Shown here piece by piece: positions 26,423 through 34,411 of a stretch of 64,000 nt of DNA. Source of the stretch: Acidobacteriota bacterium. Lineage in GTDB: Bacteria > Acidobacteriota > Vicinamibacteria > Vicinamibacterales > UBA2999. Numbering within the stretch: the first letter of the stretch is position 1; every line of letters begins with the position of its first letter. A program made the position numbers and the translations under genes. The notes below the pieces were generated by a model. That model was not told where the DNA came from. It did no database searches and saw only the letters and a list, made by a program, of their open reading frames with translations. The DNA lies in the NCBI GenBank assembly GCA_030650395.1, contig JAUSDY010000078.1, positions 62,001 through 126,000 on the forward strand, in the 5' to 3' direction.

Positions 26423-27312
26423 CGCGGTCTCGTGGCGCGGTCGGGCGAGTCGTACAAGCGGTTCAGCGCGTCGAGCAGCTGAGGACGTCTCGCGGGCATC
26501 GGCACGCCCGCATCACGTTGGCGGCGGCTGAGGTCGTGCGCGCGCTCGGCCCACGTCGCGATATCGGCGGGCACCAGCTCGTCGAATGCTTCACGCAACA
26601 GGCCGGCGAGCGCCGGCGCCTGGCCCGCGGTCGAGAACGCTACGGTCACGCCGCCGCGGGCAATCGTGCCGCCAAGGAACGCGGTGGCGTTCGCCGGATC
26701 GTCAACCGCATTCACGAACACGCCCCTCGTTTCCGCAGCCTCGCGGACGGCCCGGTTCACCGCCGGCGGCGCCGCCGCGGTCACGAACCACGCGCCGTCG
26801 AGGTCGCCGTCCTGAAATGCGCGCTGAACGACGCGGACCCGCGATCGATCGATGGCGCTCGAAACATCAGGCGCAACAACCGTGACATCGGCACCCGCAG
26901 CGAGCAGCGCCGGAATCTTCGATGCCGCCACGGCGCCCGCGCCGACCACCACGACGCGGCGGCCGTCGAAGCGGAGAAACACCGGCAGGCGCGGCAGGTT
27001 GCGATCATCGGGCTGAGACAGCGGTGTTGAGCTCCTCCGCCCGAGAGCGATCCCGACAGCGAGCGCGATTGCGAACCCTGCGAACAACCACGCTCCGTTC
27101 AGCGAGAGCGGAAGCCGGCTGAGGTCGAGCGGGCCGGGCAGCCCCGGCCACGGGCCCTTGCGAGAGATGTCTTCCCACAGCAGCAGGCCCAGCGCGACGA
27201 CGGTCGCTGCCGAGGCGAGCGGCGCGGCGGTGAGCCGATCGAGCCACCACGGCGCGTCCTGGCGCTCGGCTTCCGGTTCGACAAACGGTTCAACGAGTAG
27301 CGGTATGGCCAT
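26419..27312 (-). CDS. Membrane-anchored precorrin-2 dehydrogenase (Met8/CysG-B type)
   Basis: The C-terminal 195 residues are a siroheme synthase N-domain: NLPRLPVFLRFDGRRVVVVGAGAVAASKIPALLAAGADVTVVAP, FVTAAAPPAVNRAV, FVNAVDDPANATAFLGGTIARG and the Asp used for oxidation/ferrochelation. The N-terminal 95 residues are foreign to the family: two predicted helices (ASAATVVALGLLLWE and GAWLFAGFAIALAVGIALG) that should anchor the enzyme in the membrane. A GGGG sequence about ten bases upstream serves as ribosome-binding site. It is the first gene of the operon behind the cysteine leader. Confidence 0.9.
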   Translation of the reverse strand: MAIPLLVEPFVEPEAERQDAPWWLDRLTAAPLASAATVVALGLLLWEDISRKGPWPGLPGPLDLSRLPLSLNGAWLFAGFAIALAVGIALGRRSSTPLSQPDDRNLPRLPVFLRFDGRRVVVVGAGAVAASKIPALLAAGADVTVVAPDVSSAIDRSRVRVVQRAFQDGDLDGAWFVTAAAPPAVNRAVREAAETRGVFVNAVDDPANATAFLGGTIARGGVTVAFSTAGQAPALAGLLREAFDELVPADIATWAERAHDLSRRQRDAGVPMPARRPQLLDALNRLYDSPDRATRPR

Positions 27313-27338
27313 GTCAATTCCCCACGAAAAACGAAACC

Positions 27339-27378
27339 AAAAACGACAAAGCCCGGAAAGCTGAGAAGCCTTCCGGGC
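27339..27378 (-). terminator. Intrinsic terminator / attenuator ahead of the siroheme operon
   Basis: In the minus-strand transcript, GCCCGGAA and TTCCGGGC (27371-27378 and 27351-27358) form an 8-bp G+C-rich stem with extra pairing inside, followed by TTTGTCGTTTTT. It lies between the cysteine-rich leader peptide and the first structural gene, so it would stop transcription before the operon unless prevented. Confidence 0.75.
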
Positions 27379-27430
27379 CTTGGTCTGAAACTTGTTTGGT
27401 GTGCCGGTTGTGGAAGCTAGGGGGGCACGA

Positions 27431-27505
27431 TCAACATGTGCAGAGCGCGGCGCTCGGAGGCTGGGCCCCGAGACAACAACACGCGCAGGTGCACATCGCG
27501 AACAT
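27431..27505 (-). CDS. Cysteine-rich leader peptide (24 residues)
   Basis: The minus-strand frame from ATG at 27505 reads MFAMCTCACCC, then LGAQPPSAA, then LCTC and a TGA: seven cysteines in 24 residues, three of them consecutive TGT codons. A second in-frame ATG is at 27496. No Shine-Dalgarno precedes it, but the promoter places the transcript start at or one to three bases before the ATG, so translation would be leaderless. It precedes an intrinsic terminator and the operon for siroheme and sulfite reduction. This is the layout of cysteine-responsive ribosome-mediated attenuation, known as leaderless poly-cysteine frames in mycobacteria. Confidence 0.75.
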   Translation of the reverse strand: MFAMCTCACCCLGAQPPSAALCTC

Positions 27506-27514
27506 CAGGAGAGT

Positions 27515-27544
27515 TTTATCCCACGAGCTCGCGGCAACTGTCAA
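27515..27544 (-). promoter_or_regulatory. Promoter of the leader peptide / siroheme operon
   Basis: The minus strand has a perfect -35 TTGACA (27539-27544) and a -10 GATAAA (27515-27520) 18 bases apart, preceded by TGG as in extended -10 boxes. Nine bases separate the -10 from the leader ATG. It begins 14 bases behind the stop codon of the preceding lipoprotein gene. Confidence 0.7.
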
Positions 27545-27557
27545 GTGCTGGCCAACA

Positions 27558-28517
27558 TCAACGCTCGATGCGGATCCAGCCGTCGCCGGTGCGAACCTTG
27601 AGGATCTTGCCGCCGTCGCCCATCTTCGCCCGGAGGCTGCGCCGCCGCTCGCGGCGCTCGTCGCTATTTTCTCCGTCGCGCCGGCCTTCCCCAGCCACGT
27701 CCTTCAGCAAGGGATGCTGATCGATGCGGACGGCGCCAGAGGCGGTTTCCAAGTCGAGCTCGGCGTTGAACCTCGAGGGCAGGGTCAGGACCACATTGCC
27801 GTCGCCGGTTGTGAAGTCCCAATCTGCGGTCATCGCGGAATCCGGATCGATGTTGACGCGAATCGTGCCGTCGCCGGTCTTGGCGTGTAGCGCCGTGGGT
27901 TTGGCGTCGATGCCGATGCTGCCGTCGTCGGTTTCGAGATCGAGCTTGCCGGCGGCATCCTCCAATTTGATCGAGCCGTCACCGGTGCGGATCTGGATGT
28001 CGCCCGTCACGCGCACGCCGGTCACGCTGCCATCAACGGTATTGAGCACGAGCTTGCCGTCAAGTGCTTCCACGCGTATCGAACCGTCGCCGCTTTTGGC
28101 CTCGAGGTTGGTCGCGCGGGGGACGGCGACACGTAAGCGCGCGGTCGGCGAGATGTGCATGCCGATCGTGACGCCGCGGAAATCGGTGCGGGCCGGCCCG
28201 GTGACGCGCACCACGATCCGGTCGCCCTTCTGCTCGACTTCGACTGTCATCTGATCGATGAGCGGCTGCGCCATCGCCCGCCTTTCGATCTCGACCTCGA
28301 CCTCGTTGCGGTCCCACGAATGCACCTCGATGGCGCCGTCGAAGGTGTCCAGCACCAGCTCCGGCGCGCCGGTCACTTTGAAGGTGCGGGTGTCGCGCGA
28401 TGACAGCCCTTCGGTATGGAGGTTCATTTCGCATGCGCCCAGCGCGGTTGCGGCGAAAAGCGCGACGGCGGCCGCGAGGGCGGGTCGGCGGATCTGGAGC
28501 GTCATGCAGTACCTCAC
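27558..28517 (-). CDS. DUF4097 lipoprotein with beta-helix repeats
   Basis: The 319-residue protein starts with a lipoprotein signal peptide (AALAAAVALFAATALGAC, lipobox LGAC, Cys about 29), so it is probably anchored in the outer or inner membrane. The rest is a DUF4097 right-handed beta-structure: LVLDTFDGAIEVHSWDRNEVEVEIERRA, then repeats around the sequence TGDGSIKLED and DGSI (KSGDGSIRVE, TDDGSIGID, TGDGTIRVN, TTGDGNVVL). The C-terminus adds a charged insert and a last TGDGWIRIE repeat. Members are often next to anti-sigma genes; none is here. Role unknown. Confidence 0.8.
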   Translation of the reverse strand: MRYCMTLQIRRPALAAAVALFAATALGACEMNLHTEGLSSRDTRTFKVTGAPELVLDTFDGAIEVHSWDRNEVEVEIERRAMAQPLIDQMTVEVEQKGDRIVVRVTGPARTDFRGVTIGMHISPTARLRVAVPRATNLEAKSGDGSIRVEALDGKLVLNTVDGSVTGVRVTGDIQIRTGDGSIKLEDAAGKLDLETDDGSIGIDAKPTALHAKTGDGTIRVNIDPDSAMTADWDFTTGDGNVVLTLPSRFNAELDLETASGAVRIDQHPLLKDVAGEGRRDGENSDERRERRRSLRAKMGDGGKILKVRTGDGWIRIER

Positions 28518-28542
28518 GGGACAGTAGACGGCCCCTTGGTGC

Positions 28543-29748
28543 TTAGTGTTCCAGCGCCGCGACGCCGCCGATGTAGGTCTGTCGAACCCCCAGGTCGGGT
28601 CCGAGCACCACGAGGTCGGCGAAAAGGCCCACAGCGATTGACCCCCGATCCACCAGACCCAGCTCGGCCGCGGGGGTTGACGCGCACATTCTCGCCGCCT
28701 CGAACACGGGCATCCCGATGCGGTTGACCAGCGTGCGGAACGCGGTATCCATCGTCAACACGCTGCCGGCAACCGTGCCGTCTTCGAGCTCCGCGGTTCG
28801 AGCGGTCACGATGATGGTCTGATCGCCGAGCCGTGCGCGGGTGCCGACGGCAAGGCCCGCGCCCGCCGTCGCATCGGTGATCGCCATCAACCGGCGCGGG
28901 CCCTTCGCGCGAATGGCGATCGCCATCAATGACGAATGCACATGGAAACCGTCGCAGATCAGCTCCGCCGCCACGGCGTCGGACTCGAGGACCGCGCCGA
29001 CGACGCCGGGGGCGCGTGAGGCCATCGGCGTCATGCGGTTGAAGAGATGCGTGGCGTGGCAAACGCCCGCGGCAATCGCCGCGCGGGCTTCATCGTAGGT
29101 CGCGCCGGTATGGCCAATCGACACGCGGTGTCCAGCGGCGACAAAGTCGCGGACCAGATCCATTCCACCCGGCAATTCAGGCGCAAGCGTGATGATCCCG
29201 ACATCCTGCCGTGCGGCCTTAATCGCCGCGAGGATCTCGGTAGCGGCGAACTCCTGTAAGTTTTCGTTATTCGTAATTGGTTCTTGGTTATTCCGAGGCG
29301 GCAGGCGCAAGCAACGCCTCGGCTGCGCGCCATTCCATTCAGGGTTGATGAAATTGCTTTCGAGGTGGGCCGGCATGACGCGCGCCGAACGCGGGTCGGG
29401 CGCGAGCCGCGCGGCGGCGACTGCGGACAACATCGCGGCGAGCGTCGACGGAGCGCACGCAATCGAGGTCGGACAAAAGGCCGTGACGCCGTACTTCGGC
29501 AGCCGCGCCGCGACGCCGGCAATGGCGGCCGCCCCGTCGAGCACGTCGAGGCCCTCGAGGCCGTGGATGTGCACGTCGACGAAGCCCGGGACGATCAGGT
29601 GACCGCTGAGATCGACCAGCGTGGCGCCGGCGGGCGCGTCGATCACGCGCGACTCGATCGCTTCGATCCGGCCGTCGTGAATGACGAGGCTGCCGCCCGG
29701 CACCACTCGATCCGGCAGGACAAGGTCCGCGCCGGCGAGCACGATCAT
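28543..29748 (-). CDS. nagA: N-acetylglucosamine-6-phosphate deacetylase (NagA)
   Basis: A 401-residue amidohydrolase that deacetylates GlcNAc-6-phosphate. The HIHG motif, metal Glu in HLESNF, His in SIGHTGATYDEA, CHATHLFNRM and the catalytic Asp in AITDATAGAG are present. Two departures stand out: HLEGPF is HLESNF, and the His after INPE..GA is Gln (NGAQ). Just after this lies an insertion (PPRNNQEPITNNENLQE) encoded by an AT-rich repeat at 29264-29292. I start at 29748 because the ATG overlaps the ROK gene's stop as ATGA. Confidence 0.88.
   Translation of the reverse strand: MIVLAGADLVLPDRVVPGGSLVIHDGRIEAIESRVIDAPAGATLVDLSGHLIVPGFVDVHIHGLEGLDVLDGAAAIAGVAARLPKYGVTAFCPTSIACAPSTLAAMLSAVAAARLAPDPRSARVMPAHLESNFINPEWNGAQPRRCLRLPPRNNQEPITNNENLQEFAATEILAAIKAARQDVGIITLAPELPGGMDLVRDFVAAGHRVSIGHTGATYDEARAAIAAGVCHATHLFNRMTPMASRAPGVVGAVLESDAVAAELICDGFHVHSSLMAIAIRAKGPRRLMAITDATAGAGLAVGTRARLGDQTIIVTARTAELEDGTVAGSVLTMDTAFRTLVNRIGMPVFEAARMCASTPAAELGLVDRGSIAVGLFADLVVLGPDLGVRQTYIGGVAALEH
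29264..29292 (-). repeat. AT-rich minisatellite inside nagA
   Basis: A TTCGTTATTCGTAATTGG-type copy within the reading frame, giving an Asn/Gln/Thr-rich stretch that is absent from other NagA proteins known to me. Confidence 0.7.
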
Positions 29749-30650
29749 GCGCGGGGCAGAGACGCCGCGCGCGCGGCGCCGATGGCGACGGCGTCGGAGC
29801 CGAGCGTGGACAGCACGACCCGGACGCGGTCGGCCTGTGCGGGCTGCAACCGGCGGCTGCACTCGACGCGAATCGGTTCCAGCATCAGGTCGCCGGAACT
29901 GGCGAGCATGCCGCCAAGCACGATGGCTTCGGGATCGAGGATGGTCGTCAGGTTGGCGACGGCCATGCCGACGTACTTCGCGGTATCGCGAATCACCGAG
30001 ATCGAGACGCCGTCACCGTTGCGTGCTCCGGTGATCACGTCGTCGGCCGTGAGCCGCGAGAGATCGCCGCCGAGGTGATCCGCCACCGACGATCGATCGC
30101 CCGACTTGATGCGCCACACCAGGCGCTTCACGATGCCGGCGGCCGCGATCTCGGACTCGAGCCCGCCATAGCGCCGGTAATCTTCGCGCTCGACTGGATT
30201 CATGGCGAGCCAACCGACGGCTCCTGCCAGTCCGTGCGCGCCGAGCCACGGCGCGCCGTTGATCAAGGTTCCGGCAATCACGTGCTCGCCGACGGCGAAG
30301 GTGATCACCTGCTTCAACCCGCGCGCCGCGCCGCACCACTGCTCGGCGATCGCCGAGGCGGTGCCCGCGCCCACGGCCTGTGGCACTGGCGCGTCCCGCG
30401 ACACCTCCGCCAGCGCCGCCGCAATATCGCCGGGCACGTCGTCGCTGGCCAGCGTCATCGCGACGGCCGTCGCCGACACCGCCCCGCCGGCGGCCGCGAT
30501 GGCGCGCCTGGCCGCGTCACGCACGCCGGCGGCGAGGTGGCCCGATGATTGCGCCAGCTCCGCGCGCGACAGCGTGTGCCCGGTGTCGTCGACCACGACC
30601 ACGCGCACGACGGCGTCGGACAGGTCCACCCCGAGGGTCATCTTACTCAT
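29745..30650 (-). CDS. ROK-family sugar kinase-like protein
   Basis: The 301-residue protein shares the ROK fold ([77 protein letters not shown]). It is probably a kinase for N-acetylglucosamine or glucose, given the coupled nagA. The ROK zinc-binding motif CGxxGCLE is missing; the equivalent spot reads [13 protein letters not shown] catalytic Asp may be in NDA-like positions but I cannot place it confidently. It overlaps the gene upstream by 8 bases. Confidence 0.75.
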   Translation of the reverse strand: MSKMTLGVDLSDAVVRVVVVDDTGHTLSRAELAQSSGHLAAGVRDAARRAIAAAGGAVSATAVAMTLASDDVPGDIAAALAEVSRDAPVPQAVGAGTASAIAEQWCGAARGLKQVITFAVGEHVIAGTLINGAPWLGAHGLAGAVGWLAMNPVEREDYRRYGGLESEIAAAGIVKRLVWRIKSGDRSSVADHLGGDLSRLTADDVITGARNGDGVSISVIRDTAKYVGMAVANLTTILDPEAIVLGGMLASSGDLMLEPIRVECSRRLQPAQADRVRVVLSTLGSDAVAIGAARAASLPRA

Positions 30651-31065
30651 CGTCGGGATGCCAATCGGGATGCGCGTGCAGCTTGCGGCCGTCGAGCGGC
30701 AGCGGCCCCGCCGGAGGCCCGAACAACCCCGCGTCGATTCGTTTCAGCAATGCCGCTAATCCTCGTTCATCCGGCGCCGCGATCACAAGCACGCCGCTGC
30801 CTTGCGCGGGCGGAAAGCCGCGGTCGTCGAGGTAATCACGATCGAGCGTCACGAGCGTGCGCCGCAGCTGGCGCGCCAGGCAAAAATGCTCGCGATCGCG
30901 GGCGCGGCGCAGGTCGGGATGCTCCATCACGAACAGCACGTCCCAGCGCAGCTGCTCGCGCATGAACACCACGACGCCGGATGGCATGTTCGCGTCCGCA
31001 TACACGCGCGGCCGGTCAGTGACCGCCTCGGCGACCGGACCCAGCTCGGACCAGAGGGTTCCCAT
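30643..31065 (-). CDS. DUF5615 PIN-like protein
   Basis: A 140-residue protein with the DUF5615 (PIN-like nuclease fold) pattern: [20 protein letters not shown] with the first acidic pair, [43 protein letters not shown] with the second. No antitoxin partner is evident, so a toxin role is not supported. It overlaps the ROK gene by 8 bases. Confidence 0.75.
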   Translation of the reverse strand: MGTLWSELGPVAEAVTDRPRVYADANMPSGVVVFMREQLRWDVLFVMEHPDLRRARDREHFCLARQLRRTLVTLDRDYLDDRGFPPAQGSGVLVIAAPDERGLAALLKRIDAGLFGPPAGPLPLDGRKLHAHPDWHPDDE

Positions 31066-31098
31066 TGGTTATTGGTAATTGGTTCTTCGTTATTGGTT
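31064..31098. repeat. AT-rich minisatellite between DUF5615 and DHS-like genes
   Basis: TTGGTTATTGGTAATTGG-type copy; it also contributes the last codons of the DHS-like protein (TTTNQ). Confidence 0.6.
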
Positions 31099-32241
31099 CG
31101 TCGTGGTTCGCTGTTCGGGCTTCTTTTTCTTCTTGTTGATTTGCGTGCGCGCTTCACGCTCCAGATCGGCGACCAGCTGCACGCGCTGTTTGAGCAGCGC
31201 CTTGCGCGGGCGGCGGCCGTTCTTGTGCCCGACGGCGTACTCGCAGAACAACGGGAACGCGATGGTCGAGTCGCAATACGCCACGGCGGTATCTGGCAGC
31301 ACACTCGGATTCAGCTTGCCCCAGCTCACCGCCTCGGCCGGTGTCGCGCCCGACAACCCGCCCCACACCACGGAATCGGTCGTGATCTGGATGAAGTAGT
31401 CGTTGCCGCCCTTCAGGATGCCGTAGACCTCCCACAGCGTGGGCTGGCCCTGCAGGTAGAAATTCTTCGGCGAGCCGCCGCCGAGGATCACGCAGCCGTT
31501 CTTGTCGGCGGCGCGGATGATCGCGCAGACTTCATTGACGTCCTGGTTTGGATCGATCTGCAGCGTGCTGCGGTTGATCAGCTCGTGATACGCGATGTTC
31601 ATGCCGATCGAGCTGTCGCCCGGCGACGAGGTGTAGATCGGCACGCCGTATTTCGCGGCCGAGGCGACGAGCGAATACTTCTCGCAACCCTTGCGGACCT
31701 TGATCAGATGTTTGCCGAGCGCCTCGTGCAGCTCCGCCGACGACACCGGCCCTTCCATCCCGCTCGCGACCAGGAACTCGCGGATGAACGTGTCGGTATC
31801 GAGCAGCACCTGCGCCGGGAACAGCACGTCGTAGATGCGGATCACGCCCTCTTCGTAGAGCACGCGGTCGTCGACAAACGGCGAGCCGCGCCGCAGCGTG
31901 AAGTTCAGCGCGTAATGCAGGTCGTGATAGAGGTTGGCGCCGGTGCTGATGATGAAATCGACCAGCCCCCGTTCCATCAGCTCGATCACGCACCCGCCGA
32001 GGCCGGCCGGCGTCATCGCGCCAGCGATTGTGAGCGCGATGGTGGTGTCGTGCTGCTTGGCCAGCATCTTGTCGCCGAAAATACGGCAGGCTTCACCGAG
32101 CCGCGCGGCATTGAACGCCTGGAACCCGTCGTCGATCAACGTCGTGATCGCGGCGCTCCCCTTCGGGCGGTAATAGCGAATCGGTTTGCCTTTGAGAAAC
32201 GACTTCGGACCCTTCGGAGCCCCAGGGCAACGGTACGGCAT
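31090..32241 (-). CDS. Deoxyhypusine synthase-like protein
   Basis: A 383-residue enzyme with the DHS fold. The NAD-binding ISTGANLYHDLHYALN, the IGMN segment, GGGSPKNFYLQ and the catalytic Lys in AEAVSWGKLNP are all visible. Bacteria lack the eIF5A substrate for hypusine, so this family is thought to act on polyamines (for example making homospermidine from spermidine). The C-terminal tail (KKKKKPEQRTTTNQ) is low complexity, partly from the AT-rich repeat. It faces away from the plus-strand membrane-protein gene 65 bases away. Confidence 0.85.
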   Translation of the reverse strand: MPYRCPGAPKGPKSFLKGKPIRYYRPKGSAAITTLIDDGFQAFNAARLGEACRIFGDKMLAKQHDTTIALTIAGAMTPAGLGGCVIELMERGLVDFIISTGANLYHDLHYALNFTLRRGSPFVDDRVLYEEGVIRIYDVLFPAQVLLDTDTFIREFLVASGMEGPVSSAELHEALGKHLIKVRKGCEKYSLVASAAKYGVPIYTSSPGDSSIGMNIAYHELINRSTLQIDPNQDVNEVCAIIRAADKNGCVILGGGSPKNFYLQGQPTLWEVYGILKGGNDYFIQITTDSVVWGGLSGATPAEAVSWGKLNPSVLPDTAVAYCDSTIAFPLFCEYAVGHKNGRRPRKALLKQRVQLVADLEREARTQINKKKKKPEQRTTTNQ

Positions 32242-32306
32242 CGTCCTAAGGGTAACATCCGGCGGAATACCTTCCCAACGACTCTTTGGGGTAGCATCAT
32301 GAGTTC

Positions 32307-32733
32307 ATGGATGACCGGCTGTGGGTTCCGGCGGCGGGTGTGCTGGCAGCCATCGCCGTGGCAGTCGTGCTGTTGCTGTGGTGGAAGGGCCAGCCCTTTG
32401 CCGAAGGGGACGTGTTCCGGGCCAGCCGGCTGTCACGCGGCAACCGGCTGTTTCCGACCCAGGTCCTGATTACCCCGACCACCGTGGTGCACTACACCCC
32501 GGAGCTGGTCGGCCGAAAAGAACATTCGATCCATATTGCACATGTCTCGTCGGTCAGCATCGACACCAACCTCCTGTTCTCGAACGTGCTCATCGAAACG
32601 AGCGGCGGCACCACCCCTGTGCAATGCCATGGGCACCGCAAGAGCGATGCGGTCCGCATGAAGCAGCTGATCGAGCAGCACCAGACGCAGTACTACCGGG
32701 CGCCGGCCGGCGGCCCGCCGCAGGAGGTGGCAC

Positions 32734-32741
<8 letters not shown>
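32307..32741 (+). CDS. Small membrane protein with a PH-like domain
   Basis: A 144-residue protein. One N-terminal helix (VPAAGVLAAIAVAVVLLLWW) anchors it; the rest reads as a bacterial PH-like beta domain (NRLFPTQVLITPTTVVHYTPELVGRKEHSIHIAHVSSVSIDTN, VLIETSGGTTPVQCHGH) followed by a helix. Its stop overlaps the sigma54 activator gene by 8 bases, so the two are probably made together. Role unknown. Confidence 0.7.
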
Positions 32742-34086
<1,345 letters not shown>

Positions 34087-34226
34087 ACACAAGGGCAAAA
34101 GTGGTTCTTGTGTTCGTTTGTGTCATATCTGAATAGGTCGATTGACGCCGCTTTTGGACACATTCGTCAATTCCTACTTCCTCAGTAAATTGTTGAAAAT
34201 AAAAGATTAGTTACCAGAAAATGCTC

Positions 34227-34253
34227 AGGAGCGTGGTTGCTCCTGCAGTTTTT
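34227..34253 (+). terminator. Intrinsic terminator after the sigma54 activator
   Basis: AGGAGC (34227-34232) pairs with GCTCCT (34239-34244) around a 6-base loop, and five T's follow at 34249-34253. Confidence 0.65.
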
Positions 34254-34262
34254 GGTTGCGAT

Positions 34263-34278
34263 ATGACTTTATAGTCAT
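34263..34278. promoter_or_regulatory. 16-base palindrome upstream of the HD-GYP/GGDEF gene
   Basis: ATGACT-TTAT-AGTCAT is a perfect inverted repeat with a 4-base centre. Its position, about 135 bases before the start codon, fits an operator. No regulator can be named. Confidence 0.35.
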
Positions 34279-34411
34279 GTATGCTCCGTCTCGCTTGAAG
34301 AGAACATTCGCCCCCCGGCGCCCCATTAACACTTGTCGAGGCTCGCTCTGGCCGATTGCGGTCATGGCCACCCGAGCCAAGGCGGTCTGGGGTTCATAAC
34401 TAACAGCGCAC

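Larger units (their letters stand above)
34087..34411. other. AT-richer intergenic region with terminator and palindrome
   Basis: The gap before the HD-GYP/GGDEF gene is notably lower in GC than its surroundings. It contains an intrinsic terminator (34227-34253), a 16-base palindrome (34263-34278) and a GGCTCG...CGAGCC inverted pair (about 34340-34376). A 62-codon minus-strand frame crosses it but is not supported. Confidence 0.5.

Noticed and set aside
27313-27560. SAM or other sulfur riboswitch upstream of the siroheme operon
   Set aside because: I see no conserved riboswitch core; the cysteine-rich frame plus terminator explains the leader.
27392-27890. Plus-strand frames across the cysteine leader and the DUF4097 gene
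   Set aside because: They are antisense to the lipoprotein gene and leader, with no motif or start signal; the minus-strand reading explains the region better.
30643-31065. DUF5615 protein as toxin of a toxin-antitoxin pair
   Set aside because: No adjacent antitoxin-like gene; the neighbours are a sugar kinase and a DHS-like protein.
34087-34411. Cyclic-di-GMP (GEMM) riboswitch before the HD-GYP/GGDEF gene
   Set aside because: The expected conserved bases (CACGCACAGGGCAAACC and GCAAAGCC) are not there.
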